Assembly (NCBI GenBank): GCA_032622095.1
Contig: CP136065.1
Location: forward strand, 247,441,474-247,505,473
From: Siphonodentalium dalli
Taxonomy: Eukaryota > Mollusca > Scaphopoda > Gadilida > Siphonodentaliidae
Length of the DNA: 64,000 nt
Reading direction: 5' to 3'
The notes beneath the pieces are model-generated. The model saw only the letters and a program-made list of their open reading frames with translations, was not told where the DNA came from and made no database searches. A program made the translations under genes and the position numbers. Each line of letters starts with the position of its first letter. Within the stretch, counting starts at the first letter, position 1. Of the stretch, positions 11,508-22,920 are shown piece by piece.

Positions 11508-11650
11508 CAGTAATGCCCTAAATAATCGACTCTTTAACCACATCTCTCAGCTTTCCGATGAATGGCAACAAGCCATATTTCTGACTAAATCTTGAAAAGT
11601 TACCCATAATTCTGCTGTGGTTAAGGAGTCGATTATTTAGGTCATTACTG
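11508..11650. mobile_element. Family D MITE, copy 3 (left arm mostly deleted)
   Basis: TA lies on both sides, with CAGTAATGCCCTAAATAATC and a complete right arm. Left-arm sequence between about 11545 and the AGCTTTCCGATG core is missing. Confidence 0.9.
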
Positions 11651-11812
11651 TATGTTGATTTTATTGTGTTCCATGGACGCAAGATTGTCTGACATTTTTA
11701 GATAAACTTGCATCGATACTCGCAACAAAATCAACATCAGTTTCTTAATATAAAGAGGGAGAAGTGACACATTTTAGGGAAACAATATCTCTCAGGTTAT
11801 ACCCTCTAGCAT

Positions 11813-12057
11813 CAAGCCTTGAAATAGTGTGTCTGTCATTTGCAGAATGAGGTCCCCAGAGGGTGAATTTAGTGATGCTACCCCGCATAGCATCACCAAA
11901 TTCACCCTCTGGGGACCTCATTCTGCTTACACCTCACAGAATGAGGTCCCCAGAGGGTGAAGTTGATAATGCTAGCCCGCTATGCGGGGTAGCATCACTA
12001 AATTCACCCTCTGGGGACCTCATTCTGCAAATGACAGACACACTATTTCAAGGCTTG
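11813..12057. mobile_element. Family E MITE, copy 3 (short form)
   Basis: CAAGCCTTGAAATAGTGTG begins the element and its complement ends it. The flanking 8-mers are TCTAGCAT and TCTAGCCT (7 of 8 alike). Two hairpins are joined by only about 15 bp. Confidence 0.9.
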
Positions 12058-12086
12058 TCTAGCCTGCTGGTTTTATTGACTGTCAA

Positions 12087-12455
12087 CAAGCCTGAATTTA
12101 ATGCGCGGGCTAGCATCACAAAATTCACCCTCTCGGGACCTCATTCTGCTTAGGCCTCAACTATTATGGGAGACCTAGGATCAGACTGAAGTTCCCCTGC
12201 AGTTGATGTTGGTGATAATCACCCATTAGTCACCTCGATTATGCAATTTAAATTCTGCAAATTAAGGGATATAGAAACTGACAAGGGAAAAAGTAACTAA
12301 AAACAATGTTAATTTGAGACCATAGTTATTTCCTAGAAGATGAGGGGCCCAGAGGGGGAATTTGGTGATGCTGGCCCGCTTAGCGGGATAGCGTCGCAAA
12401 ATTCACCCTCTAGGGACAACATTCTGCAAACGTCAGACACATTAATTCAGGCTTG
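12087..12455 (-). mobile_element. Family E MITE, copy 4
   Basis: It has CAAGCCTGAATTTA at left and TTCAGGCTTG at right. The first hairpin has lost most of one arm; the second is intact (GCTGGCCCGCTTAGCGGGATAGC-type, tip 12372-12394). Confidence 0.8.
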
Positions 12456-12730
12456 ACTGCATGACCTCATCTGGTATGGGAGACGTCGACTCAGATTGAA
12501 GTTCCCAAATGGTGAATATTGTGATGTACACCCATTGAGAACCTCGATTATGCAATGTGTCGTCTGTCAAATTGGGGATATAGAGAAACTAAACTAAAAA
12601 AGAATATAGAATCTATGTGAAGAAGTTTCTACAGAAATTTGACAATAAAGAAACTTTGCAGAGAAGATGAGGCCTAAGCAGAATGAGGTCCCCAAAGGGT
12701 GAATTTAGTTACGCTAAATTCAGGCTTGAC
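12456..12730 (-). mobile_element. Family E MITE, copy 5 (truncated)
   Basis: It holds the family E spacer and a left part of the second hairpin, ending AAATTCAGGCTTG. It lies directly after copy 4, sharing ACTG at the junctions, so the cluster is a nested or duplicated set. Confidence 0.75.
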
Positions 12731-12780
12731 TGTGATCTTCAATCTATTTGTTGCATCAGTAGAGAATGAATTTATATTTG

Positions 12781-13690
12781 CTTTTTATCAGGAGGCCAAT
12801 CATACATCTGTGTGTATTGCTTCTAAACATGAATCAAACTCTAATCATGCAGACTACTTAAAGGTTCAATTCACTATTGATTATAGCTATATTGATTTAT
12901 CACTTTTAAGCATCATAAAACAATCTCAACTCCTCAGCAGACCTTAGTGATGATATCAATGTGTGTTGTTTCTGAACATGCATCAAACTCCAATGCCTAG
13001 ATACCTCTTAGCGATGATATCAATGTGTGTTGTTTCTGAACATGCATCAAACTCCAATGCCTAGATGCCTCTTAGCGATGATATCAATGTGTGTTGTTTC
13101 TGAACATGCATCAAACCCCAATGCCTAGATGCCTCTTAGCGATGATTATCAATGTGTGTTGTTTCTGAACATGCATCAAACTCCAATGCCTAGATACCTC
13201 TTAGCGATGATATCAATGTGTGTTGTTTCTGAACATGCATCAAACTCCAATGCCTAGATGCCTCTTAGCGATGATATCAATGTGTGTTGTTTCTGAACAT
13301 GCATCAAACTCCAATGCCTAGATGCCTCTTAAAGCGATGATATCAATGTGTGTTGTTTCTGAACATGCATCAAACTCCAATGCTACAGTCCTCTGCAACA
13401 TCAACTGATAACAGATTTGCATCACTCTTAAATCACTCTTAAATCTTATATTAACTTATTACTGCTAAACATGCATCAAACTCCAATACCTAAATGCCTC
13501 TTGGCAATGATATCAATCTTGTCTTGTTTCTAAACATGCATCAAACTCCAATGATTCTACAGTCCTCTGCAACTTACACCGATTAATGATTCTCGTCACT
13601 CTTAAAGCTTATATTAACTTATTACTGCTAAACATGCATCAAACTCAAATTACTCAATGCCTCTTTGCGATGATATCAACGATACAATCA
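12781..13690. repeat. 64-bp tandem repeat, core of about 7 units with decayed edges
   Basis: The core at 12945-13390 repeats TGATATCAATGTGTGTTG, TCTGAACATGCATCAAACTC and CCTCTTAGCGA at an exact 64-base step. Diverged units continue to 13690 and back to about 12781. Confidence 0.93.
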
Positions 13691-13941
13691 GAAACAAATA
13701 GCTATGAGCACATTTATGTCTGCCTCTTGGCTTGTGACTAGACGATGAATTTCCAATATTAATCAATAATCGGTCTACATCGACTGTGTTCTCACCACGC
13801 TCTATATACTACCACAGGCGATGGATAAATGTTGTGATGCTGCATGAAGAAACAATTGGTCGTACAGAATCATCTAACACAGACTTATGAAAAGCACAGA
13901 GGCCATATTAATTTATCCCCAGATATCCCCAGAGTTTAACA
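13691..13941. other. Unique sequence upstream of the candidate exon
   Basis: No repeat family is seen. A CTCTATATAC stretch lies about 140 bases before the ATG at 13942. No promoter call can be supported. Confidence 0.3.
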
Positions 13942-14004
13942 ATGTCGGCTGGACCGCCACGGGCTGGCAGGATAGCAGGAGATCGTGCTGAACGACGGAT
14001 TCAG
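13942..14004 (+). CDS. Candidate first coding exon ending at a splice donor (21 codons, phase 0)
   Basis: An ATG with A at -3 opens a 63-base segment, richer in GC than its surroundings, reading MSAGPPRAG...AERRIQ. It ends CAG followed by the donor GTATGTG at 14005. I do not recognise the peptide. It is positively charged and has no signal peptide or domain. It ends in phase 0 and could join in frame to the BTB exon at 62598, which would need an intron of about 48.6 kb. It could instead belong to another gene or be chance. The 250 bases upstream are not in any repeat family I can see. Confidence 0.35.
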
Positions 14005-14797
14005 GTATGTGATTTAATCAAAACCTATTATACATTGTTTGAACCAAGTACATAGTAACTGAGATTTAAGATGTCTTCCTGCTTTGTTAGTGATTTATTA
14101 GAGTGTTGGAGAAATTACTAAATCCTTTGGAATCTGAATTTGACGCTTTATTTTGATTTGTGCATATTTGTCATAAATTATTAAATTGCTATAATATTAG
14201 AGTTGTTTCTCTTTGAACTGTTGCAGACACTTCCTGATGAATGATTGTTGGATCTCGGTGAATATTCTAAAGTTATCACTCCTGTTCAAATTTGTATTGA
14301 TCATTAATATTTCCTATACATTGTGTATATTACGATGCCCAATGTGGGACTTATTGATGAAGTGATATTATTATTTAGGAATCCCACTTCTGAGACATAA
14401 TTTAGAAGGCATATAACAAGAGTACTTTTGTTAATTGCATATATGTCATCAATTATTCAAGTCAGATGCATAGTTATTTGTTTTCGATTGGTTTCGATAT
14501 ACTTTGCTCTGCCATATACATCATAATTAAGCACTATAGATAGATACAGCTGAATATATATATTTGCTCTTTCTCATTGCGGTATTAGTTGAAGTTAAAT
14601 TTAATCAACAAATCTGTTGATTTATTTGCCCAACATATCGTGAAATGTTGAAATTCTAAAAGTTAATTGCAGTTCATAAGACGTCCTAATCTCGAAATCT
14701 TGCCACATGAATGACATGAATGAAATCCAATCAGAAAATCAACATTGTTGAAAATCTTTCCCAGCCTTCAAATTTTGAATGATAGATTATAATCTAT
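14005..14797. other. AT-rich unique sequence, probable intron
   Basis: It follows the donor at 14005. No repeats or open frames of note are seen. Confidence 0.35.
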
Positions 14798-15130
14798 GGA
14801 GCTCCATGGTCCAGTGGATAAACAACACATCAACACATATCGAATTGATTGACATGCAATCGTGGGATCATACGATGCTGTTCAAATTTCACACCAAGTT
14901 GTGACCCTTGAGCAAGGTCCCTTGTACTGTGTCTGATTTGCACCACCCATGTGTTAAAAGGACACATGGTTATGTGCAGTGAAAGATCTTGTCAGTAATA
15001 ATTGCTAGCCACATGCATTGTCCCCAGGGAGCAGTAGATGGTTATATTACTGAGTGTTCAGGATCATCAGGGTAATAATTATCCAATGCATTTGAACATG
15101 TACCTGTAGAATGCGTGTAACCCGTACAAA
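14798..15130 (+). mobile_element. tRNA-derived SINE, copy 1
   Basis: It starts GGAGCTCCATGGTCCAGTGG; TGGTCCAGTGG fits a pol III A-box. It shares its body with the SINE at 45293 (CCAAGTTGTGACCCTTG, CACCACCCATG, GTCCCCAGGGAGCAGTAGAT, AGGGTAATAATT). It has no coding capacity. Confidence 0.85.
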
Positions 15131-16109
15131 AACTCCACATGTGATCACAGTAGTTCTCAGGTGGAATGACAGTAGTTTCTCAGTAGAAATGTATTCAAAT
15201 TAGACTGCTGGGTGAGAAATAAGGTAGTTCTCCTGTGAAATAAATTTCTACCCTAAATCTAGCATGAGAAATATTTCTCAGGAGAAATTTCACACATGAG
15301 TTTATGGTAGAATAGGATAGAAATCTGACATGGAGGTTCTGGCCAAATTCTGATCGGAACATCTCAGGAATAATTCTAAGTCAGATTACAGATCTGTACT
15401 TTTAAAATATATATAGATTAATTCCACAACTGCTGCATGTCCAGTCTGATAAATATCCAGACTCCATCTAATCACTTTCGTTGTAAGTTAATTGAAATGA
15501 AACATCATGGTCTATTTTTATTTAGACTGCTGCATGTCTAACCTTTGTCTACTAGTATTTTTCCTATAAATGAATACTCAACTGTGCATTGGAATATTTC
15601 TCAGATCATGACTATCTAACTTGATCAGGGATGCCAGCAGCAGAAAATATCAAAGATGCAAAAAATGTCTAATAGTGCTTTCTGAGGTCCCATGTTTACC
15701 ACAACCACTGGACCAGGGCAAGAGGGTATGTGGGTGGGGGTAGTGTCCATACCCCCTATCCAGCAGATACCCCCTACTCCAGCAGCTGTCTATTTCTACC
15801 CTATTCTCAGTAGGATTTCAATTCTAAATTATGGATCGATTATTATTATTATCCCCAATATGCTTGTGGGTGTTAGAATTAAATGCTATCAGCAGCTAGC
15901 ATATAACCATTCTGGGTTTTGCTTTTTTCAAATGAACTTGAACCACAAATGTATATGAACCATACACTGTTCCTTGTGAGATGTATAGATACTGAGTAAC
16001 AGGGGCACCTGTTGTAGCCAATGGCAATGGGAGAACTTCCAGGAAATTATAGTCAGAGGAAAAGCACAAATTTGTGTCACGCAATACTGGTATTTAATGC
16101 ATTCTCTAG
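15131..16109. other. Unassigned sequence
   Basis: Small inverted pieces (TTTCTCAGGAGAAA near 15271) and a (ATT)n stretch near 15838 are present. Short open frames (15692-15958) show no domain or splice context. Confidence 0.35.
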
Positions 16110-16399
16110 GATGAAGCTCTTAAGGGGGTTCCACGACTGAGCTATATCCGGAGGTGGAATGTTTAGATGCACATACACAGAAAACCATTTAATTATTAAG
16201 CTAGTGCACCACCTGAAGGAATCTATGCTATAAGAAGACCACACCAAGCATATTATGTAAAAATAAAAATGTCAAAAAGGTGACTTTAATCATATTTTTA
16301 GAAGGTAAATTTTGGGAAGAGCGTTCTCAGCAAGTATAAAAAATTATTGGAAATGATTAACTGCCATAAAAAGTACATGATCTGAACTAGTGCAAGACT
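16110..16399 (+). repeat. Family H repeat, copy 2
   Basis: It aligns with 6726-7012 and ends GATCTGAACTAGT just before the 46-bp array. Confidence 0.75.
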
Positions 16400-18925
16400 C
16401 AAATGAGTATTTAATAGAGATTCAAGACAGTTAACAGAATGAGTATTTAATAGAGGGCAACACTGATTCAAGACAGTTAACAGAATGAGTATTTAATAGA
16501 GGGCAACACTGATTCAAGACAGTTAACAGAATGAGTATTTAATAGAGGGCAACACTGATTCAAGACAGTTAACAGAATGAGTATTTAATAGAGGGCAACA
16601 CTGATTCAAGACAGTTAACATAATGAGTATTTAATAGAGAGCAACACTGATTCAAGACAGTTAACAGAATGAGTATTTAATAGAGGGCAACACTGATTCA
16701 AGACAGTTAACATAATGAGTATTTAATAGAGAGCAATACTGATTCAAGAATGTTAACAGAATGAGTATTTAATAGAGGGCAATACTGATTCAAGAATGTT
16801 AACAGAATGAGTATTTAATAGAGGGCAACACTGATTCAAGACAGTTAACAGAATGAGTATTTAATAGAGGGCAACACTGATTCAAGACAGTTAACAGAAT
16901 GAGTATTTAATAGAGGGCAACACTGATTCAAGACAGTTAACAGAATGAGTATTTAATAGAGGGCAACACTGATTCAAGACAGTTAACAGAATGAGTATTT
17001 AATAGAGAGCAACACTGATTCAAGACAGTTAACAGAATGAGTATTTAATAGAGGGCAACACTGATTCAAGACAGTTAACAGAATGAGTATTTAATAGAGG
17101 GCAACACTGATTCAAGACAGTTAACAGAATGAGTATTTAATAGAGGGCAACACTGATTCAAGACAGTTAACAGAATGAGTATTTAATAGAGGGCAACACT
17201 GATTCAAGACAGTTAACAGAATGAGTATTTAATAGAGGGCAACACTGATTCAAGACAGTTAACAGAATGAGTATTTAATAGAGAGCAACACTGATTCAAG
17301 ACAGTTAACAGAATGAGTATTTAATAGAGGGCAACACTGATTCAAGACAGTTAACAGAATGAGTATTTAATAGAGGGCAACACTGATTCAAGACAGTTAA
17401 CAGAATGAGTATTTAATAGAGGGCAACACTGATTCAAGACAGTTAACAGAATGAGTATTTAATAGAGAGCAACACTGATTCAAGACAGTTAACAGAATGA
17501 GTATTTAATAGAGGGCAACACTGATTCAAGACAGTTAACAGAATGAGTATTTAATAGAGGGCAACACTGATTCAAGACAGTTAACAGAATGAGTATTTAA
17601 TAGAGGGCAACACTGATTCAAGACAGTTAACAGAATGAGTATTTAATAGAGGGCAACACTGATTCAAGACAGTTAACAGAATGAGTATTTAATAGAGGGC
17701 AACACTGATTCAAGACAGTTAACAGAATGAGTATTTAATAGAGAGCAACACTGATTCAAGACAGTTAACAGAATGAGTATTTAATAGAGGGCAACACTGA
17801 TTCAAGACAGTTAACAGAATGAGTATTTAATAGAGGGCAATACTGATTCAAGACAGTTAACAGAATGAGTATTTAATAGAGGGCAATACTGCTTCAAGAA
17901 TGTTAACAGAATGAGTATTTAATAGAGGGCAATACTGATTCAAGACAGTTAACAGAATGAGTATTTAATAGAGGGCAACACTGATTCAAGACAGTTAACA
18001 GAATGAGTATTTAATAGAGGGCAACACTGATGCAAGACAGTTAACAGAATGAGTATTTAATAGAGGGCAACACTGATTCAAGACAGTTAACAGAATGAGT
18101 ATTTAATAGAGGGCAACACTGATTCAAGACAGTTAACAGAATGAGTATTTAATAGAGGGCAACACTGATTCAAGACAGTTAACAGAATGAGTATTTAATA
18201 GAGAGCAACACTGATTCAAGACAGTTAACAGAATGAGTATTTAATAGAGGGCAACACTGATTCAAGACAGTTAACAGAATGAGTATTTAATAGAGGGCAA
18301 TACTGATTCAAGACAGTTAACATAATGAGTATTTAATAGAGGGCAATACTGATTCAAGACAGTTAACAGAATGAGTATTTAATAGAGGGCAATACTGATT
18401 TAAGACAGTTAACAGAATGAGTATTTAATAGAGGGCAATACTGATTCAAGAATGTTAACAGAATGAGTATTTAATAGAGGGCAATACTGCTTCAAGAATG
18501 TTAACAGAATGAGTATTTAATAGAGGGCAATACTGATTCAAGACAGTTAACAGAATGAGTATTTAATAGAGGGCAATACTGCTTCAAGAATGTTAACAGA
18601 ATGAGTATTTAATAGAGGGCAATACTGATTCAAGACAGTTAACAGAATGAGTATTTAATAGAGGGCAATACTGATTCAAGACAGTTAACAGAATGAGTAT
18701 TTAATAGAGGGCAATACTGATTCAAGACAGTTAACAGAATGAGTATTTAATAGAGGGCAATACTGATTCAAGACAGTTAACAGAATGAGTATTTAATAGA
18801 GGGCAATACTGATTCAAGACAGTTAACAGAATGAGTATTTAATAGAGGGCAATACTGATTCAAGACAGTTAACAGAATGAGTATTTAATAGAGGGCAATA
18901 CTGATTCAAGACAGCTAACAGAATG
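16400..18925. repeat. 46-bp satellite, about 55 copies
   Basis: The unit is AGTATTTAATAGAGGGCAAC plus ACTGATTCAAGACAGTTAAC plus AGAATG. Variants (GAGAGC, CAATACT, CAAGAATG, CATAATG) are spread through the array. The GAGAGC variants at 16637, 16729, 17005, 17281, 17465, 17741 and 18201 are spaced 2, 6, 6, 4, 6 and 10 units apart. Confidence 0.97.
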
Positions 18926-18971
18926 GTAGTTTGTGCTGGAAATTCGTAAGCATCTATTTTGCAAGAACTAA

Positions 18972-19006
18972 AAGAATGCTGTTCCCAAAATTTCCCTTCT
19001 AAAAAT
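18972..19006 (-). repeat. Inverted fragment of family H
   Basis: GTTCCCAAAATTTCCCTTCT is the complement of the family H segment AGAAGGGAAATTTTGGGAAC. It places inverted H sequence on the far side of the 46-bp array. Confidence 0.55.
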
Positions 19007-19811
19007 TATAAAAAAAACAATGCAAAGTCAGAGTTATTGAGTTGGTATTTCAGTTTTTTTTGCCATTCAATGATCAAAGTCCACGTTGAACCCCATGTGC
19101 CACCTCCCCCTTCCTCTATGGTAATGGACAAGGTGATAAACTGTCCCCATTTGCTCTCGAGCTATTCAACAAAACAATGCAAACTCCGAGTTGATTGATA
19201 TATATGCTTTATACAAACCATGCATGCATGTCTAGTTGGTGTCATTTACAAAAGGCATTAGATACGGCTCCCGGCAATAAATTGTTTAACTAGAAATTGC
19301 TGATCATTATAAAAACAGTTACTAATAGGACATGCTAACATCTTTAACCCCATTCTGAACGAAATCTTCAATTTAAGTTTTTTAAATTCTAACAATTGAT
19401 CATGCAGAAATTTGAACTTTCACTCAATGAGGTCATTAATCAAACATATGTCAGTGGGAACATCACTACACTTGTCAGTGTTTATAGTGAAGTACACCTT
19501 ATATAAACCATCGGACCGATACCTTGATGTATAAACCAAGCATTTATAGTGAAGTGCCCCTTATATAAACTATCGACCTATACCTCAATGTGTAAACCAG
19601 GTCTAGTTGGTGACATTTATGAAAGGCATTAGATACGGCTCCAGGCATGTTTAACTAGAAATTGCTGATCATTATAAAAACCGATACTAATACGACGTGC
19701 TAACATCCTCCAACCCATTCAGTGAATTAGGATAACTACACACATTGAGTGACTATTGTAAAGTTTATTTGCAGTGGATAATGTGATGTGACATGATCTT
19801 TATCTATTGAC
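19007..19811. repeat. Unique sequence with two internal duplications
   Basis: A roughly 125-bp segment (GGCATTAGATACGGCTCC, AACTAGAAATTGCTGATC) occurs at 19225-19355 and 19600-19725. A 66-bp unit (TTTATAGTGAAGT...CTTATATAAAC) is doubled at 19480-19610. Confidence 0.7.
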
Positions 19812-20430
19812 CAAGCCTGAGTTTAGTGTGCCTGTCATTTGCAGAATGAGGTCCCCAGAGGGTGAATTTAGCATAGCAGACTAGCATCAATTCAAGCCTT
19901 GAAATAGGGTGTCTGTCATTTGCAGAATGAGGTCCCCAGAGGGTGAATTTAGTGATGCTACCCTGCATAGCGTGCTAGCATCACCAAATTCACCCTCTGG
20001 GGACCTCATTCTGCTTACACCTCAGCAGAATGAGGTTCCCAGAGGGTGAATTTGGTGATGCTAGCCATCATCAAATTCTGCATGGCCTCATCTGCTATGG
20101 GAAACATAGACTCAAATTGACCTTCCCAAATGGTGAATATTGTGATGTACACCCATTGGGAACCTCGATTATGCAATGTGTCATCTGCCAATTTGGGGAT
20201 ATATAGAGAAACTAAACTAAAAAAGAAATACAATCTATGTGAAGAAGTTTCTAATAAACTTTGATAATACACTGGATAATAAAGAAACTTTCCAGAGATG
20301 AGGCCTAGGCAGAATGAGGTCCACAGAGAGTGAATTTAGTGATGCTAGCCTGCTATGCGGGATAGCATCACTAAATTCACCCTCTGGGGACCTCATTCTG
20401 CAAATGACAGGCACACTAAACTCAGGCTTG
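19812..20430 (-). mobile_element. Family E MITE, copy 6 (composite), with exact 8-bp target duplication
   Basis: It is bounded by CAAGCCTGAG and CTCAGGCTTG with CTATTGAC on both sides. Inside, a short-form family E start (CAAGCCTTGAAATAG at 19893) follows the broken first hairpin, so a second copy was inserted into or recombined with the first. Confidence 0.93.
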
Positions 20431-20604
20431 CTATTGACATTCTTTAATTTTGTAACTATGTCAAAATGTCAGCATATTCCGGGCATTTAAATCCGGTCCA
20501 TTGACTAAATGTTCCTCCCTTCCACTCCTGTAACTTGAGTTTATATGACCTGTCATTGTCAAGCTCAAGTATCATAATGTCGGGCAGACCTCTGCATCAG
20601 AAAC

Positions 20605-21120
20605 TTAACCCTTTCTATACTAAATGGATTCTCCCACCCAGTTATCAAAGTGTATGTTAGAATTGTCTATTATTCATTTAGAGGGATGTTGATGAAAAAA
20701 AAATCAGACGACAGACATATGAAAAGCTGATAGAAGCAAGCCTTGAAATAGGGTGTCTGTCATTTGCAGAATGAGGTCCCCAGAGGGTGAATTTAGTGAT
20801 GCTACCCCGCATAGCGGGCTAGCATCACCAAATTCACCCTCTGGGGACCTCATTCTGCTTACACTTCAGCAGAATGAGGTTCCCAGAGGATGAATTTGGT
20901 GATGCTAGCCCACTATGCGGGGTAGCATCACCAAATTCACCCTCTGGGAACCTCATTCTGCAAATGACAGACACTATTTCAAGGCTTGAATAGAAGTGAA
21001 GAAGCATTACTATTAATTGGTGGGAAATGTTCAGACCTATGGTCATTTGTTGAACTTATTATCTGAACATTTCCAAAGTGATAACTACTCGTCAATGAGT
21101 TTTTGTAAAGAAAAGGTTAA
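20605..21120 (+). mobile_element. Family F MITE, copy 2, split by family E copy 7
   Basis: TTAA at 20605-20608 precedes CCCTTTCTATACTAAATGG. The right end is TAAAGAAAAGG followed by TTAA at 21117-21120. It contains the hairpin arm TTGAACTTATTATCTGAAC. Confidence 0.85.
20737..20988. mobile_element. Family E MITE, copy 7 (short form)
   Basis: CAAGCCTTGAAATAGGGTG begins the element and TTTCAAGGCTTG ends it. The flanking 8-mers are GATAGAAG and AATAGAAG (7 of 8). Two near-perfect hairpins are joined by a short linker. Confidence 0.93.
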
Positions 21121-21863
21121 AGATGCTTTGCCTGATTTGACGTCAAATTATTTGATTTTCAGCTTCCCAGGCATTCTGAATTTCTGATAGTTAATTATCA
21201 TGTTCATTGTGGATGTAGCCTATGGGCAATACCAATTTGCCGAGATGTTTTCCACTTTTTGACCATTTTAGCTTTGAGCTATTGCCATGGGTTGGTGTCT
21301 CTCATCCGTGCATGTGTCCATGCATCCATGCGTCCATCAACAATTTTTTTCCGAAAACATGCCCACCATCAGCCATCTTGGATTCACATTTCAATTCATC
21401 AGCACACCCTGCAGCCCTCGTTTATTTATTATGGAGAATTGTTTTGAAAATTTACAGACAGTTTAGGACCACCTCTAGATGGGGGATATTGAATGAAGAA
21501 TATGACCACTGGCAGCCATCTTGAATTTTACTCTTTCCATGATTAAATCCTTTGTTACACCTACAGACCACGTCCCTCATGCAATAGTCATCCAACTTCA
21601 TGTTCTTCAGGGTGACCACTAGGTGGGAGCCAAAAAATATTTCTGAATTTCGTTGACTGACATGGCCATCGGCAACTATCTTGGATTTTACTCTTCGCAT
21701 GAATAAATCTTTTGACACCCCCCATAGGCCACAACCTGATCCAATCATCACCACCAAACTTCATTTGGATCTTTGGGTCGACCTCTAGTATTACTTAAAC
21801 ATTTAAACTTTCCGCATTCCTGCTCGTTTCCTTGACTCTAATGTATGACATTATCCCCACTTA
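21121..21863. repeat. Diffuse low-identity repeat (CCATCTTGGATT type)
   Basis: At 21222-21790 the phrases GCCATCTTGGATT / GCCATCTTGAATTTTACTC, GTTACACC...CCAC and CCAACTTCAT recur about every 150 bases. This looks like a diverged interspersed repeat of invertebrate type. Confidence 0.5.
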
Positions 21864-22039
21864 CAGTAATGCCCTAAATAATCGACTCCTTACCCACAGC
21901 AGAATTATGGGTAATTTTTCAGGATTTAATTAGTCGGAAATATGGCTTGAATGGCAACAAGCCATATTTCCGACTAAATCCTGAAAAATTATCCATAATT
22001 CTTCTGTGGTTAAGGAGTCGATTATTTAGGGTATTACAG
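21864..22039. mobile_element. Family D MITE, copy 4 (centre shortened)
   Basis: TA is present on both sides. It starts CAGTAATGCCCTAAATAATC and ends with a slightly changed GTATTACAG. The central AGCTTTCCGATG part is missing. Confidence 0.9.
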
Positions 22040-22328
22040 TAACTATTCCTGACATCCGAGTCTGAATGATACTCTTCTGTAGCTGCCTCCTCGCTGTTTC
22101 GTGGCCCACCCCCCTCCACTGCCTCCTCCCCTCACCCTCAGCTGTTTCCCCCTCTTCCCCCTCGCCCTCAACTGTTGTCAAGGCCCCTGAATGCAGTGGT
22201 GTTGATTCTTATCAACGTTTCCACATCGGTTCGTTGCATAAGATTACATTTTTATCACTGGATACGGAAGAGTAATACATAGATTGAGTCTGATCGTATC
22301 ACAAACTGGTTTGACATACCTGTCATAA
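22040..22328. other. C/T-rich stretch upstream of the possible exon at 22329
   Basis: 22078-22180 is strongly pyrimidine-rich on the + strand (CCCCCTCTTCCCCCTC). No repeat family is seen. Confidence 0.35.
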
Positions 22329-22530
22329 ATGGTTTTCATCCAATTTAATAACGACACAATAAGGTCTCTGTCATTTGACTCAGATCGGGTTTTCATGCGT
22401 CTTGGATGGTCGACCAATTATAAATCTTACGTCGGTGTAACATATAAGCATAGTAGCAAAATACCAGGCTTGGGATTGTGTCTCATTAAAGTGGGTGGGC
22501 AGCTAAAAACTTCTGATGAGATTACTTCAG
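22329..22530 (+). CDS. Possible exon with donor (67 codons plus 1 nt, unrecognised)
   Basis: An open segment starts at an ATG directly preceded by an in-frame TAA and ends TTCAG followed by GTAAGC at 22531. The peptide (MVFIQFNNDTIRSLSF...TSDEITSG) has mixed, protein-like composition but matches no family I know. The donor phase is 1, so it would not join in frame to the BTB exon. It may be a decayed gene fragment or chance. Confidence 0.2.
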
Positions 22531-22769
22531 GTAAGCTGTAAAATTACTGTTAAAGACGTTGTATCTCTTCCATGAACTTTCTCCATAGAATCGTCATCAT
22601 AAAATAATAATTTTGAGTCTGAGAAACCAGTCAACAGGAGCTTCTGTCACCAGAAAATAAATTTGTTACCCAAGATTTTCCATGGACTGGGACAGTAAAT
22701 GTGGCTATTATTAGAACACTACACTGTTCAGCTAATATGTGTGTATGTTTTTGGATTGAAATCTATCTT
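22531..22769. repeat. First copy of a roughly 150-bp direct repeat
   Basis: GCTTCTGTCAC, ACTGGGACAGTAAA and GATTGAAA..TATCTTT recur in the same order at 22930-23120, on the other side of family A copy 6. Confidence 0.6.
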
Positions 22770-22920
22770 TTAACCCTTTCATGACTGGAGCTTCCTGAAG
22801 AGAATGCATTGGCCTAATAACATTTACCTTGATCTTGTAAGCCAGTGCATTCTCTTATATATGCGAGTCTCCCTATGGGAGTATAAGAAAATGCACTGGC
22901 ACATGATCTTTAATGCTGAA
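22770..22920 (+). mobile_element. Family A MITE, copy 6 (partial)
   Basis: TTAA then CCCTTTCATGACTGGAGC. The first hairpin is mostly deleted; the second is present with tip CCCTATGGG. The right terminus is missing. Confidence 0.85.

Noticed and set aside
16400-18925. CRISPR-like array
   Set aside because: Repeats are head to tail with no unique spacers, and the context is eukaryotic.
22066-22275. Ser/Pro-rich open frame
   Set aside because: It follows a pyrimidine-rich tract, starts in a MITE flank and shows no splice signals.
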